A stretch of DNA of 64,000 nt, from NCBI GenBank assembly GCA_029194535.1, contig JARFXR010000001.1, positions 1,558,721 through 1,622,720 on the forward strand, in the 5' to 3' direction. Position 1 is the stretch's first letter. Every line of letters begins with the position of its first letter. Under the pieces are notes generated by a model. The model made no database searches. It had not been told where the DNA came from and was given only the letters and a program-made list of their open reading frames with translations. Positions 16,510 to 23,985 of this stretch are shown piece after piece. Made by a program: the position numbers and the translations under genes. This DNA is from Nitrospira sp. Its GTDB lineage: Bacteria > Nitrospirota > Nitrospiria > Nitrospirales > Nitrospiraceae.

Positions 16510-16905
16510 TCATGGTTCACTGTCCACACTCTGCTCAAGTCGGCGACTGACCGCTTCCACGAATTCATGGGCTGCCGCGATCCCGGCCTGCGCTTGTTCG
16601 TCTGTGATCACCGCCAGGCCGTAGTCGCTTTCGGCCCTGTCTTCAAAGCCATCTCGGAGCAGAGCAAAGAGCTTCGCGGGAACCTCTCCGCTTTTGACGA
16701 AGTGCTCGTTGAATGCCGCAATGACGGCGGAGTGTTTAGAGCGACGAATATCGCGCGACAACAGGAGGGCCTGTGCGGTGTAGAACATGGCGTAGTAGGC
16801 CCGAGAGACCGAAAAGTCACTGTCGCCATCACGAAACAGCCGTTGTGCCGCAAGGAGACTCCGCCGGGCTTTGTCTATGAGTTCGTGGATTTCCTTCCTG
16901 CTCAA
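16510..16905 (-). CDS. HEPN-domain toxin of an MNT-HEPN pair
   Basis: The 131-residue helical protein resembles small HEPN proteins (IHELIDKARRSLLAAQRL, SVSRAYYAMFYTAQALLLS, HSAVIAAFNEHFVKSG). HEPN proteins of this kind act as RNases or ATP-dependent toxins and are neutralised by a minimal nucleotidyltransferase, in some cases by AMPylation. A conserved RAYYAMFY segment and RRSKH lie where catalytic Arg/His residues are usually found, but I cannot assign a definite R-x4-6-H motif. It overlaps the MNT gene by 4 nt and follows it in the same operon. The pair sits between cas10d and cas6, bounded on both sides by partial cas6 tails. Confidence 0.85.
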   Translation of the reverse strand: MSRKEIHELIDKARRSLLAAQRLFRDGDSDFSVSRAYYAMFYTAQALLLSRDIRRSKHSAVIAAFNEHFVKSGEVPAKLFALLRDGFEDRAESDYGLAVITDEQAQAGIAAAHEFVEAVSRRLEQSVDSEP

Positions 16906-17243
16906 AGCGGGACTCCCTCTTCACGGATATTCTGAAAAACAGAGAAGTCACCGCGTTCCTTGCGCATATGCTGGTCCACAATCAGGAGGGAGAGAACAAT
17001 TTCAGTCTCGATCGAGACTTCTCCGGCAGCCCGGCGGATTCGCTGCTTTTCCGCAAACGAGATATGTTCTTGCTCAATCTCTAGGAGGACGTCCATATCC
17101 GAGTCCGGCTCGGCGTCTCCCCTGGCCCGCGACCCGAAGAGGGTCATCTGAAATGCCCGGTCGGGGAACTCCCGACGGATTCGCACTCGGAGGCCTTCAA
17201 GAACGGCGCGCTCTGCTTGCGACAGCTCCTCAACCGTTTTCAT
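16902..17243 (-). CDS. MNT-type nucleotidyltransferase antitoxin
   Basis: This 113-residue protein is a minimal nucleotidyltransferase. It shows the core signature MTLFGSRARGDAEPDSDMDVLLEIE (GSRARG followed by D-x-D at about residues 38-54) and a further acidic strand VSIETEIVLSLL. MNT proteins pair with HEPN toxins and can detoxify them by adenylylation. It precedes the HEPN gene with a 4-nt overlap, the expected order. Its upstream side is a diverged cas6 tail (remnant B). Confidence 0.88.
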   Translation of the reverse strand: MKTVEELSQAERAVLEGLRVRIRREFPDRAFQMTLFGSRARGDAEPDSDMDVLLEIEQEHISFAEKQRIRRAAGEVSIETEIVLSLLIVDQHMRKERGDFSVFQNIREEGVPL

Positions 17244-17302
17244 GTTTGGCTTTTATCCCTGTACTAATTTGAGTATCGTGGTCGCCATTATAAGACACAA
17301 TC

Positions 17303-17465
17303 TTATCCTGTCCATTCCCCCACACCGCGTACTTGCCCACATGCGTGTACTGCCCAGGATCAAAAGCGGCACAAATTCTTCGATTTCTCCTTCGTACGTC
17401 GCCTCGCCGATGAAGCCGCCCATGTCGTGAGGGAGGCCGGTTTTCCAGGAGCGGCGGTCGCAGTT
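17303..17465 (-). pseudogene. cas6 3'-end remnant B, diverged and frameshifted
   Basis: A second partial copy of the cas6 3' end lies between the MNT gene and the AbiEii-like gene. It encodes MGGFIGEATYEGEIEEFVPL in one frame and GQYTHVGKYAVWGNGQ in the next, because one C is missing in the run near 17350 (GTACTGCCCAGG here, GTACTGCCCCAGG in copies A and C). It is clearly less similar to the intact cas6 than copy A is, with both silent and conservative changes, so it is either older or came from a different cas6 lineage. Confidence 0.83.
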
Positions 17466-17507
17466 TCATGGCAATCAGATGATGGCAGCTCCTCCTCGGG
17501 GAGATCC

Positions 17508-18128
17508 TCATGGCTCCTCCAATGACCGCGCGATCAGATCTCTCGCCAGCGACTTGTAGAAGGATGCCATTGCCGCCGGTTCAGCGGGCTTGAGCATCGG
17601 CAACTCTCCTTGCGGAGGAAGAGCTTCGAGGAATCTTCCTTTGAGGATATGGTCGATGCCTTTCACGCCGAATTTCGCTTGAGTCTGCTGGATCGCCTCC
17701 CACAGGCGAAGTGCCGGAAACTCGAGAAGCAGGAAATACACATCGAGATAATCCTTGAAATCTTTTCGATCCGTGAGCGCCATGAGTTTGTTGACCAGGA
17801 TGTCTCGACAACTGTCTACCTGGACGTCTTCAACGACCATATGCCGCTCAAGCGGGAGAAATGGATACTTTGTGAATTCCACTTTCATGGTCCGCCGATC
17901 GTGATAGTGAAGCAGAAACAACCGGCGATCGTATTTGCGCTCATGCTGGATGTTGACCACGTGTGGAATCGTTCGGAGGAAACCGAGGACAGACTCAAGC
18001 TCGACCTCCTGCTCGGTAAAGAAGTCGAGGTCTTCAGAATATCGATGCCGAAGGTAGAATGCTGAGAGGGCCGTTCCACCGGTCAGGTAAAAGTGCTCCC
18101 GAAGCGGTGAGGTTCGGAAGCGTGACAA
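17508..18128 (-). CDS. AbiEii/AbiGii-type nucleotidyltransferase toxin
   Basis: The protein has the AbiEii signature FYLTGGTALSAFYLRHRYSED followed by DLDFF, which carries the nucleotide-binding GG-T/S and D-x-D residues. Further family features are KVEFTKYPFL and ILVNKLMALTDRKDFKDYLDVYFLL. AbiEii toxins are GTP-binding nucleotidyltransferases that act in phage defence and as type IV toxins. The start shown is a TTG. The frame is open upstream to about 18181 (ADNPILTEPQKILLSRFRTS), so the true N-terminus may lie some 17 codons earlier, with a non-ATG start overlapping the partner gene's stop. It lacks a normal wHTH-type AbiEi partner. Confidence 0.85.
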   Translation of the reverse strand: MSRFRTSPLREHFYLTGGTALSAFYLRHRYSEDLDFFTEQEVELESVLGFLRTIPHVVNIQHERKYDRRLFLLHYHDRRTMKVEFTKYPFLPLERHMVVEDVQVDSCRDILVNKLMALTDRKDFKDYLDVYFLLLEFPALRLWEAIQQTQAKFGVKGIDHILKGRFLEALPPQGELPMLKPAEPAAMASFYKSLARDLIARSLEEP

Positions 18129-18175
18129 GAGAATCTTTTGCGGTTCCGTCAGAATCGGGTTGTCAGCGATCGAGT

Positions 18176-18391
18176 TCAGAGCCGGCTCCCCCAGATGCGG
18201 TGATACTCTTCAATGAGCGCTTTGGTAGCTTCGTCCACCCTCAGTTGATTGCGGTAGGCATAGAGCAAAGCCACCGTGTCGCGGTCTTTCCCGTAGAGCG
18301 GGAAGAAGTCCGCGATCCGCTGTAAGCGCCACACGAGATCTTGGGGAGGGTCGCGATAATCCCACAGCAGCTCTTTGGGGACAGCAATCAT
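18176..18391 (-). CDS. Small protein partner of the AbiEii-like toxin
   Basis: This 71-residue protein (MIAVPKELLWDYRDPPQDLVWRL start) has no domain I recognise. It is predicted mainly helical with many charged residues. It lies immediately upstream of the AbiEii-like gene with no gap, so it is the likely cognate antitoxin or partner. It is much shorter than AbiEi antitoxins, which are about 200 residues with a winged-helix domain. The first gene after cas6 in the operon, it begins 44 nt beyond the cas6 stop. Confidence 0.65.
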   Translation of the reverse strand: MIAVPKELLWDYRDPPQDLVWRLQRIADFFPLYGKDRDTVALLYAYRNQLRVDEATKALIEEYHRIWGSRL

Positions 18392-18434
18392 TTCGTTTCG
18401 GTCTTTCGATCATCTGGGGTTCAACGCGCGACCA

Positions 18435-19439
18435 TTATATAACGCTCACCTCATATTGCCCATTCCCCCACACCGCATACTTCCCCACATGCGTGTACTG
18501 CCCCAGGATCAAGAGCGGCAGAAATTCTTCGAGGTCCCCTTGATACGTCGCCTCACCGATGAAGCCGCCCATGTCGTGGGTGAGGCTGGTTTTCCGTGAC
18601 CGGCGATCGCGGTCTTCCCATCTGATGTTGCAGTGCACTGTTCGGACCGCTTCTGCTCGTTGTCCGAACGCTTTGAAATCCATCGCCAGTGTGTCGTCGC
18701 AGTAGAAATGGGCGACGGCGTTGATCCGGTCGCGCAGGCGCTTGATGAGATGGTGGAAGTCGGGGCGTGTGACGATCTTGCCGTCGGCTTTAAGGAGAGT
18801 TGGGGTGAGAAAGCGGATTGTCACGCGCTGGGCCTGTGTGAGAAATCGCTCTGTCGCGAGACGGCAACAGTCCTTATAGGTAATCCTGAGGGGCGACGGG
18901 TGAACGACGTTGTCGCGGCCCGAATAGATCTCTGCGACTTCGTTCCCATCTTCGCTGAGCAGAGACACCTGAACAATCCTGTAGCGCCCTCGGCCAAGTC
19001 CGATGCCTTGGGTTCCCAACTCTCGGAACGTGACCAAAAAATATGAGAAGTGCTCGAGGGCTTTGCCGATCAGGATGAGATCGAAGTGGAGAGCCTCGCC
19101 GGGCCGGGCCATCGTCTCGATGCCGTTCGGTGGACGGAACACGAAAGGGCGGGGAATGTCTTGATTCAAGCTCAGCCGGTCGCTGTCCGGCGGAGGGCTC
19201 GGCTCAAAGATCTGTCCGTACGGACAGGTGGCTTTCATCCGGCAGGTCTCGCGGCAGTCTGCCGGCGTGGGACAGACCAGTCTCTGGAATGTGGACCCGA
19301 AGGCGCCACGCAGCGTGTTGCCGGGATTGCGAGGGTGGAGTGCCAGTCGGTCCTCGGCCTCCAGCGCGAACCGGAATTGTGCAAGGGAGAAGGAGTGCAG
19401 CATGCTGCTCGTCGGAAGAACACTTACTGACTTGGACAT
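18435..19439 (-). CDS. cas6: Cas6 crRNA endoribonuclease (intact copy)
   Basis: Cas6 cuts the repeat hairpin to release crRNAs with an 8-nt 5' handle. The 334-residue product shows the features of the COG5551-like Cas6 group: RNPGNTLRGAFG near residue 40, a cysteine-rich segment (CPTPADCRETCRMKATCPYG), YFLVTFRELG, and the glycine-rich C-terminal end MGGFIGEATYQGDLEEFLPL with HVGKYAVWGNGQYE. It is the only intact copy; partial 3' copies lie at 16316-16471 and 17303-17465. Starts at 19439 or 19403 (MLHSFSLAQ) are both possible. It is the first cas gene in transcription order, unlike the usual I-D layout where it follows csc1. Confidence 0.9.
   Translation of the reverse strand: MSKSVSVLPTSSMLHSFSLAQFRFALEAEDRLALHPRNPGNTLRGAFGSTFQRLVCPTPADCRETCRMKATCPYGQIFEPSPPPDSDRLSLNQDIPRPFVFRPPNGIETMARPGEALHFDLILIGKALEHFSYFLVTFRELGTQGIGLGRGRYRIVQVSLLSEDGNEVAEIYSGRDNVVHPSPLRITYKDCCRLATERFLTQAQRVTIRFLTPTLLKADGKIVTRPDFHHLIKRLRDRINAVAHFYCDDTLAMDFKAFGQRAEAVRTVHCNIRWEDRDRRSRKTSLTHDMGGFIGEATYQGDLEEFLPLLILGQYTHVGKYAVWGNGQYEVSVI
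18448..18603 (-). repeat. cas6 3'-end direct repeat, copy C (within intact cas6)
   Basis: Reference copy for the direct repeats at 16316-16471 (A, same length and about 94 percent identical by eye) and 17303-17465 (B, more diverged). All three copies have the same orientation. The repeats separate two toxin-antitoxin modules, so the locus reads cas6 body, tail C, TA, tail B, TA, tail A, cas10d. Confidence 0.9.
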
Positions 19440-19522
19440 GCGGTGAGAGGGTAGAGAGGGTCTTGATGCTTGTCAAGATTCGTGCAAGGTGTATTCCGAC
19501 GCACTTTCCGGGAGGGCGGTTG

Positions 19523-19768
19523 TTATCTTGTTTTGTCTTTTGTCCGGCTCGTCGAAGCCGGTATCAGCGTGAGCGCTGTCCCTTTGTGGATCGCCACATG
19601 GTCGGTCTTGTCGCTCTGGATGAAATATTGGGGCTCGTCCTTCGATGCATGATGGACATACCCCTTGAATGAGACGTCAGCAACAACTTTCTTGATGATC
19701 ACACCCCGTACCAGACCGGCTTCAGAATTCCATTCGACATGATCGCCTCGCTTGAAGATTTTGGCCAT
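19523..19768 (-). CDS. DUF2945 / HVA1-TUDOR-like small protein
   Basis: This 81-residue protein begins MAKIFKRGDHVEWNSEAG and continues VRGVIIKKVVADVSFKGYVHHAS and IQSDKTDHVAIHKGTAL, matching the DUF2945 (hypervirulence-associated TUDOR) family, small beta-barrel proteins of unknown role. The plus strand shows AGGAGTATC-like bases (minus: AAGGAGTATCTT) just upstream of the ATG, a good ribosome-binding site. It lies 83 nt upstream of cas6 on the same strand and may be co-transcribed with it, though it is not a known Cas protein. Confidence 0.85.
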   Translation of the reverse strand: MAKIFKRGDHVEWNSEAGLVRGVIIKKVVADVSFKGYVHHASKDEPQYFIQSDKTDHVAIHKGTALTLIPASTSRTKDKTR

Positions 19769-20261
19769 AAGATACTCCTTACTTAGGCTTTAATTCGTGG
19801 CCTGGTCCCGATCGATGCTCGCCAAGATCATCTCGGATCACGGGATAGGCCGGAGTCCTGCTGTGCCCGGCTGACAGCTCAGCAAATGGTGCTCCGCCCA
19901 TCTTCTCTCACCACGTCGAGACGGTCTGTCCTTTTTTATAGGACAAGAGAATTGTGGCAACTTCGACCTCAGAATGAGTCTTCCGCCAGTACCGGCCTTC
20001 AGAGCCTTCCTATAAAAGTGAGTCCAGCATAACAACCGTCGATCCCTGGCACGTATGCCACGGCGCGGCGGATGTGCGTTGCCACTATCATCAAGCCTCT
20101 CAGGGATCGCCAACCCGGAGAACTACTGGCGAACGACTGGAGCGATTGTCGAACAATTTCGATCGAATAGGACAGGCCGTAGGCCTTGGTGTGATCGAGT
20201 CTAAAGGCCGATTCGAGGAGATCCTGAGGCGTGTTCCCGTTCCATTCCGTGGGAGTCAGAT
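19769..20261. promoter_or_regulatory. Divergent intergenic region between the cas side and narG
   Basis: This 493-bp gap separates the minus-strand DUF2945/cas genes from plus-strand narG, so it should hold promoters in both directions. Two inverted repeats stand out: TGTCCT/AGGACA around a T-rich loop at 19927-19945, and CGATCCCTG at 20040-20048 matched by CAGGGATCG at 20101-20109. I see no clear FNR box (TTGAT-N4-ATCAA) and no credible gene; a 91-codon frame on the minus strand (19838-20113) has no recognisable features. A GTGGGAG ribosome-binding site precedes narG. Confidence 0.5.
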
Positions 20262-23200
20262 ATGAGCCATTTTTTGGACCGTCTCTTGTTCTTTCGTGAA
20301 AACCTCGAGACGTTCGCGGGGAAACACGGGGTGGTCAGGCAGGAGGATCGCGCCTGGGAGAATGCCTATCGTGATCGCTGGAATCACGACAAGGTGGTGC
20401 GGTCCACGCACGGGGTCAACTGTACCGGTTCATGCAGCTGGAAAATCTACGTGAAGAACGGACTGATCACATGGGAGACGCAAGAGACGGACTATCCGCA
20501 GACGCGCCCGGATCTGCCGAACCATGAACCTCGCGGATGTCCCAGGGGTGCGAGCTATTCCTGGTATGTCTACAGCGCGCAACGCGTCAAGTATCCGTTG
20601 GTGCGCGGACGCTTGATGGCGTTGTGGCGCGAGGCTCGCGAGTCGCTGGCGCCGGTGGAGGCCTGGGCGTCGATTGTCGAAGATAAGCTCACACGCGAGC
20701 GTTATACGTCGGTACGGGGACAGGGAGGCTTCGTGCGTGCCACGTGGGACGAGGTCACGGAATTGATCGCGGCCGCCAATGTCTACACGATCCGACGGTA
20801 CGGTCCGGACCGCATCGCGGGATTTTCTCCCATCCCGGCGATGTCGATGGTGAGTTTCGCGGCGGGCAGTCGCTATCTGTCGTTGATCGGCGGCGCCATC
20901 CCGTCGTTTTACGACTGGTACGCCGACTTGCCCCCCTCGTCGCCGCAGGTTTGGGGAGAACAGACCGACGTGTGCGAGGCCGCCGACTGGTACAACTCCT
21001 CGTACATCGTCGTCTGGGGATCGAACATTCCGCAGACGCGGACCCCCGATGCCCATTTCTATACGGCTGCGCGGTACAAAGGCGCCAAGACCGTCGCCGT
21101 GGCTCCGGACTTTGCCGAATACGTCAAGTTCGCGGATCTCTGGCTGGCCCCGCGCCGGGGCACCGATGCCGCGTTGGCCTTGGCGCTCGGCCATGTCATC
21201 CTGAAAGAGTTTCATCTGACCGCCCGCAGTCCTTACTTCCTGGACTACTGCCGCCAATACAGCGACATGCCCATGTTGGTCTTCCTGCGCCCCGCCGCAG
21301 ACGGCTATGAGCCTGGCCGCTTCGTACGGGCGTCGGACTTCGAGGACCAACTGGGCGAATCCAATAATCAGGACTGGAAGACGGTGATCGTGGATGAGGC
21401 CACCGGGCGCCTGTGCGTTCCTCACGGCAGCATCGGCTTTCGGTGGCGCGAGAAAGGACGCTGGAATCTCGATCTGATCGACGCGACGACCGGGCGTAGG
21501 ATCACGCCCGCCTTGAGCATGCTGCCGCAGGCCGAGGAGATCGTGCCCGTCGCCTTTCCCTACTTTGGGGACGATCACCCATCGATCATGCGCCGTTTGG
21601 TTCCGGCCCGGCGGCTCAGCACCGTTCACGGCGACAGGCTCGTCGTCACCGCCTATGACCTTCTACTGGCCGGCTACGGTCTCGATCGAGGGCTTGGGGA
21701 TGATCAGACGGCACAGAACTACGATCAGGACGCGCCCTATACGCCGGCATGGGCCGAAAAACATACGGGCGTCTGCCGCCGTCAGATCATCCGCCTTGCC
21801 CGTGAGTTCGCGGAGAACGCCGACAAGACCCGAGGCCGTTCGCTGGTCATTCTCGGGAACGGGATCAACCAGTGGTACCACACCGACATGGTCTACCGCG
21901 CGATCATCAACATGCTGGTCATGTGCGGGTGCGTCGGGCGATCGGGCGGCGGGTGGGCTCATTATGTCGGACAGGAAAAGGTGCGGCCGCTCGCCGGTTG
22001 GACCACCGTGGCGTTCGCGCTGGATTGGATCCGGCCGCCTCGGCACATGAACGGCACGTCCTTTTTTTATGCCCATACCGACCAGTGGCGGTATGAGACC
22101 CTGCGACCGGCGGATGTCCTCTCGCCCACGGCCAAGGACGATCCGGATGCGGATGCCGCCCATATCATCGATTGGAACATACGAGCTGAACGCAGAGGCT
22201 GGCTTCCTTCCGCGCCTCAGCTCAACAGAAATCCGCTCGATGTCGTAAAGGAAGCGGAAGCGGCTGGAACGCACCCGATCGCCTACACCGTCGAGCAGCT
22301 CAGAAGCGGCAAGCTCGCGATCGCGTCGGAAGATCCCGATCACCCCCAAAACTTTATTCGGAATCTGTTTGTCTGGCGTTCCAACTTGGTCGGCTCAAGC
22401 GCCAAGGGTCATGAATATTTTCTCAAGCATCTGCTCGGTGCTCCCCACGGCGTCCTGGCGCCCGATCTCAAGGAACAAGGCGCGCCGCTTCCGCGCGAAG
22501 CGACGTGGCGCGATGAGGCCCCCGCCGGAAAACTCGATCTGCTTGTGACGCTCGATTTTCGCATGTCCTCGACCTGTCTGTATTCCGATGTCGTGCTGCC
22601 CAGCGCCACCTGGTATGAAAAGGACGATCTGAACACCTCGGACATGCACCCCTTCATCCATCCGTTGTGCGAAGCCGTGAATCCCCTCTGGGAGAGCAAG
22701 TCCGATTGGGACATCTTTAAAGAAATCGCCCGGAAATTCTCCACGCTCGCCGGGCCCATCTTGGGGACGCGCAAGGATCTGGTGTTGACGCCGCTGTTGC
22801 ACGATACCCCGAGCGAACTCGGTCAGCCGATGGGGGCGGATGACTGGAAGCGCGGGGATTGCGACGCCGTCCCAGGGAAGACGATGCCCACCATGACGGT
22901 GGTGACGCGACCCTACGGCGAGACCTACGAGCGATTCATCATGCTCGGGCCGCTGACGCGCGATCTGGGGACCGGAGCGAAAGGCATCGTGTGGGACAGT
23001 AAGGAAGAGGTCGAAGCGCTGCGCCGGGTCAACGGAGAGGCGAGCCCGGACGAGCGAGAGCCCTATCCGAAACTGGACACGGCGCGGCAGGCCGCGCAGG
23101 CCATTCTGACGTTGGCGCCGGAGACGAACGGCCACGTCGCGGTCAAAGCCTGGGACGCCCTCTCACAGCGGACCGGTCGATCGCACAGACATCTGGCCGA

Positions 23201-23963
23201 GGGGCGGGCCGAGGAGTCACTCACATTCGATGATTTGGTGGCCCAGCCCAGGAGGGTCATCCCCTCTCCCACCTGGAGCGGTATCGAGTCGGAACACATC
23301 ACCTATACCGGGAGCTATACCAACGTCCAGGAACTCATCCCTTGGCGTACCCTGACCGGACGCCAGCAGCTCTACCAGGACCATCCCTGGATGCGCCTCT
23401 TCGGCGAGCAGGTCTGCGCGTACAAGCCGCCCGTGGATACCCGATCCGTTGACGCGCTGCGCCGTCGCCTGGGAGATGAAGAGAGAAACTACCTCGTCGT
23501 CAGTTGGATCACGCCCCACCAGAAGTGGGGAATCCATACGACCTACAGCGAGACGAGTCCGATGCTTACCTTGTCACGAGGCGGTCCCATCGTCTGGTTA
23601 TCGGAGACGGAAGCCATGGAAGCGGGCATCCGAGACAACGATTGGATCGAAGTCGTCAATGTCAACGGCGCACTGGTGGCGCGGGCGATCCTCAGCCAGC
23701 GGATTCCGCGCGGAGTGGCGATGATGTATCACGCGCAAGACAAGATCATCAACATGCCGCTGGCTCCGGCCACGGGCCGGCGAGGAGGCATCCACAACAG
23801 CCTGACGAGGATCGTGCTGAAGCCGACTCACATGATCGGGGGGTATGCCCACTTGGCCTATGGCTATAACTACTACGGAACGGTCGGCACGAATCGGGAC
23901 GAGATGGTCGTGGTGCGGAAGCTCGAACATGTCACATGGGACGCCGGTCCGACGCCGGGCTAG
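20262..23963 (+). CDS. narG: Nitrate reductase alpha subunit NarG
   Basis: NarG is the Mo-bisPGD catalytic subunit that reduces nitrate to nitrite in the cytoplasm. The 1233-residue length matches the E. coli family. The FS0 [4Fe-4S] ligands fall at the E. coli positions His50, Cys54, Cys58 (STHGVNCTGSC) and Cys93 (RGCPRG). The Mo-ligand aspartate is Asp222 in FYDWYADLPPSSPQ, followed by WGEQTDVCEAADWYNSSYI. The N-terminus has no twin-arginine signal, so this is the cytoplasm-facing Nar type, not the periplasmic NXR type of nitrifiers. It is the first gene of narGHJI. Confidence 0.98.
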   Translation: MSHFLDRLLFFRENLETFAGKHGVVRQEDRAWENAYRDRWNHDKVVRSTHGVNCTGSCSWKIYVKNGLITWETQETDYPQTRPDLPNHEPRGCPRGASYSWYVYSAQRVKYPLVRGRLMALWREARESLAPVEAWASIVEDKLTRERYTSVRGQGGFVRATWDEVTELIAAANVYTIRRYGPDRIAGFSPIPAMSMVSFAAGSRYLSLIGGAIPSFYDWYADLPPSSPQVWGEQTDVCEAADWYNSSYIVVWGSNIPQTRTPDAHFYTAARYKGAKTVAVAPDFAEYVKFADLWLAPRRGTDAALALALGHVILKEFHLTARSPYFLDYCRQYSDMPMLVFLRPAADGYEPGRFVRASDFEDQLGESNNQDWKTVIVDEATGRLCVPHGSIGFRWREKGRWNLDLIDATTGRRITPALSMLPQAEEIVPVAFPYFGDDHPSIMRRLVPARRLSTVHGDRLVVTAYDLLLAGYGLDRGLGDDQTAQNYDQDAPYTPAWAEKHTGVCRRQIIRLAREFAENADKTRGRSLVILGNGINQWYHTDMVYRAIINMLVMCGCVGRSGGGWAHYVGQEKVRPLAGWTTVAFALDWIRPPRHMNGTSFFYAHTDQWRYETLRPADVLSPTAKDDPDADAAHIIDWNIRAERRGWLPSAPQLNRNPLDVVKEAEAAGTHPIAYTVEQLRSGKLAIASEDPDHPQNFIRNLFVWRSNLVGSSAKGHEYFLKHLLGAPHGVLAPDLKEQGAPLPREATWRDEAPAGKLDLLVTLDFRMSSTCLYSDVVLPSATWYEKDDLNTSDMHPFIHPLCEAVNPLWESKSDWDIFKEIARKFSTLAGPILGTRKDLVLTPLLHDTPSELGQPMGADDWKRGDCDAVPGKTMPTMTVVTRPYGETYERFIMLGPLTRDLGTGAKGIVWDSKEEVEALRRVNGEASPDEREPYPKLDTARQAAQAILTLAPETNGHVAVKAWDALSQRTGRSHRHLAEGRAEESLTFDDLVAQPRRVIPSPTWSGIESEHITYTGSYTNVQELIPWRTLTGRQQLYQDHPWMRLFGEQVCAYKPPVDTRSVDALRRRLGDEERNYLVVSWITPHQKWGIHTTYSETSPMLTLSRGGPIVWLSETEAMEAGIRDNDWIEVVNVNGALVARAILSQRIPRGVAMMYHAQDKIINMPLAPATGRRGGIHNSLTRIVLKPTHMIGGYAHLAYGYNYYGTVGTNRDEMVVVRKLEHVTWDAGPTPG

Positions 23964-23985
23964 GCCGGTCACGAATGGAGGGCCT

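Noticed and set aside
19838-20113. 91-codon minus-strand frame between the cas genes and narG
   Set aside because: No ribosome-binding site, low-complexity basic composition and no motif; the region is expected to be a divergent promoter.
20262-23963. Calling the alpha subunit a nitrite oxidoreductase (NxrA)
   Set aside because: There is no twin-arginine signal, and the narGHJI order and all ligand positions match the cytoplasmic nitrate reductase.
23845-23985. Upstream extension of narH
   Set aside because: It lies inside narG and lacks a ribosome-binding site, while the start at 23986 follows GGAGG and gives E. coli-like numbering.
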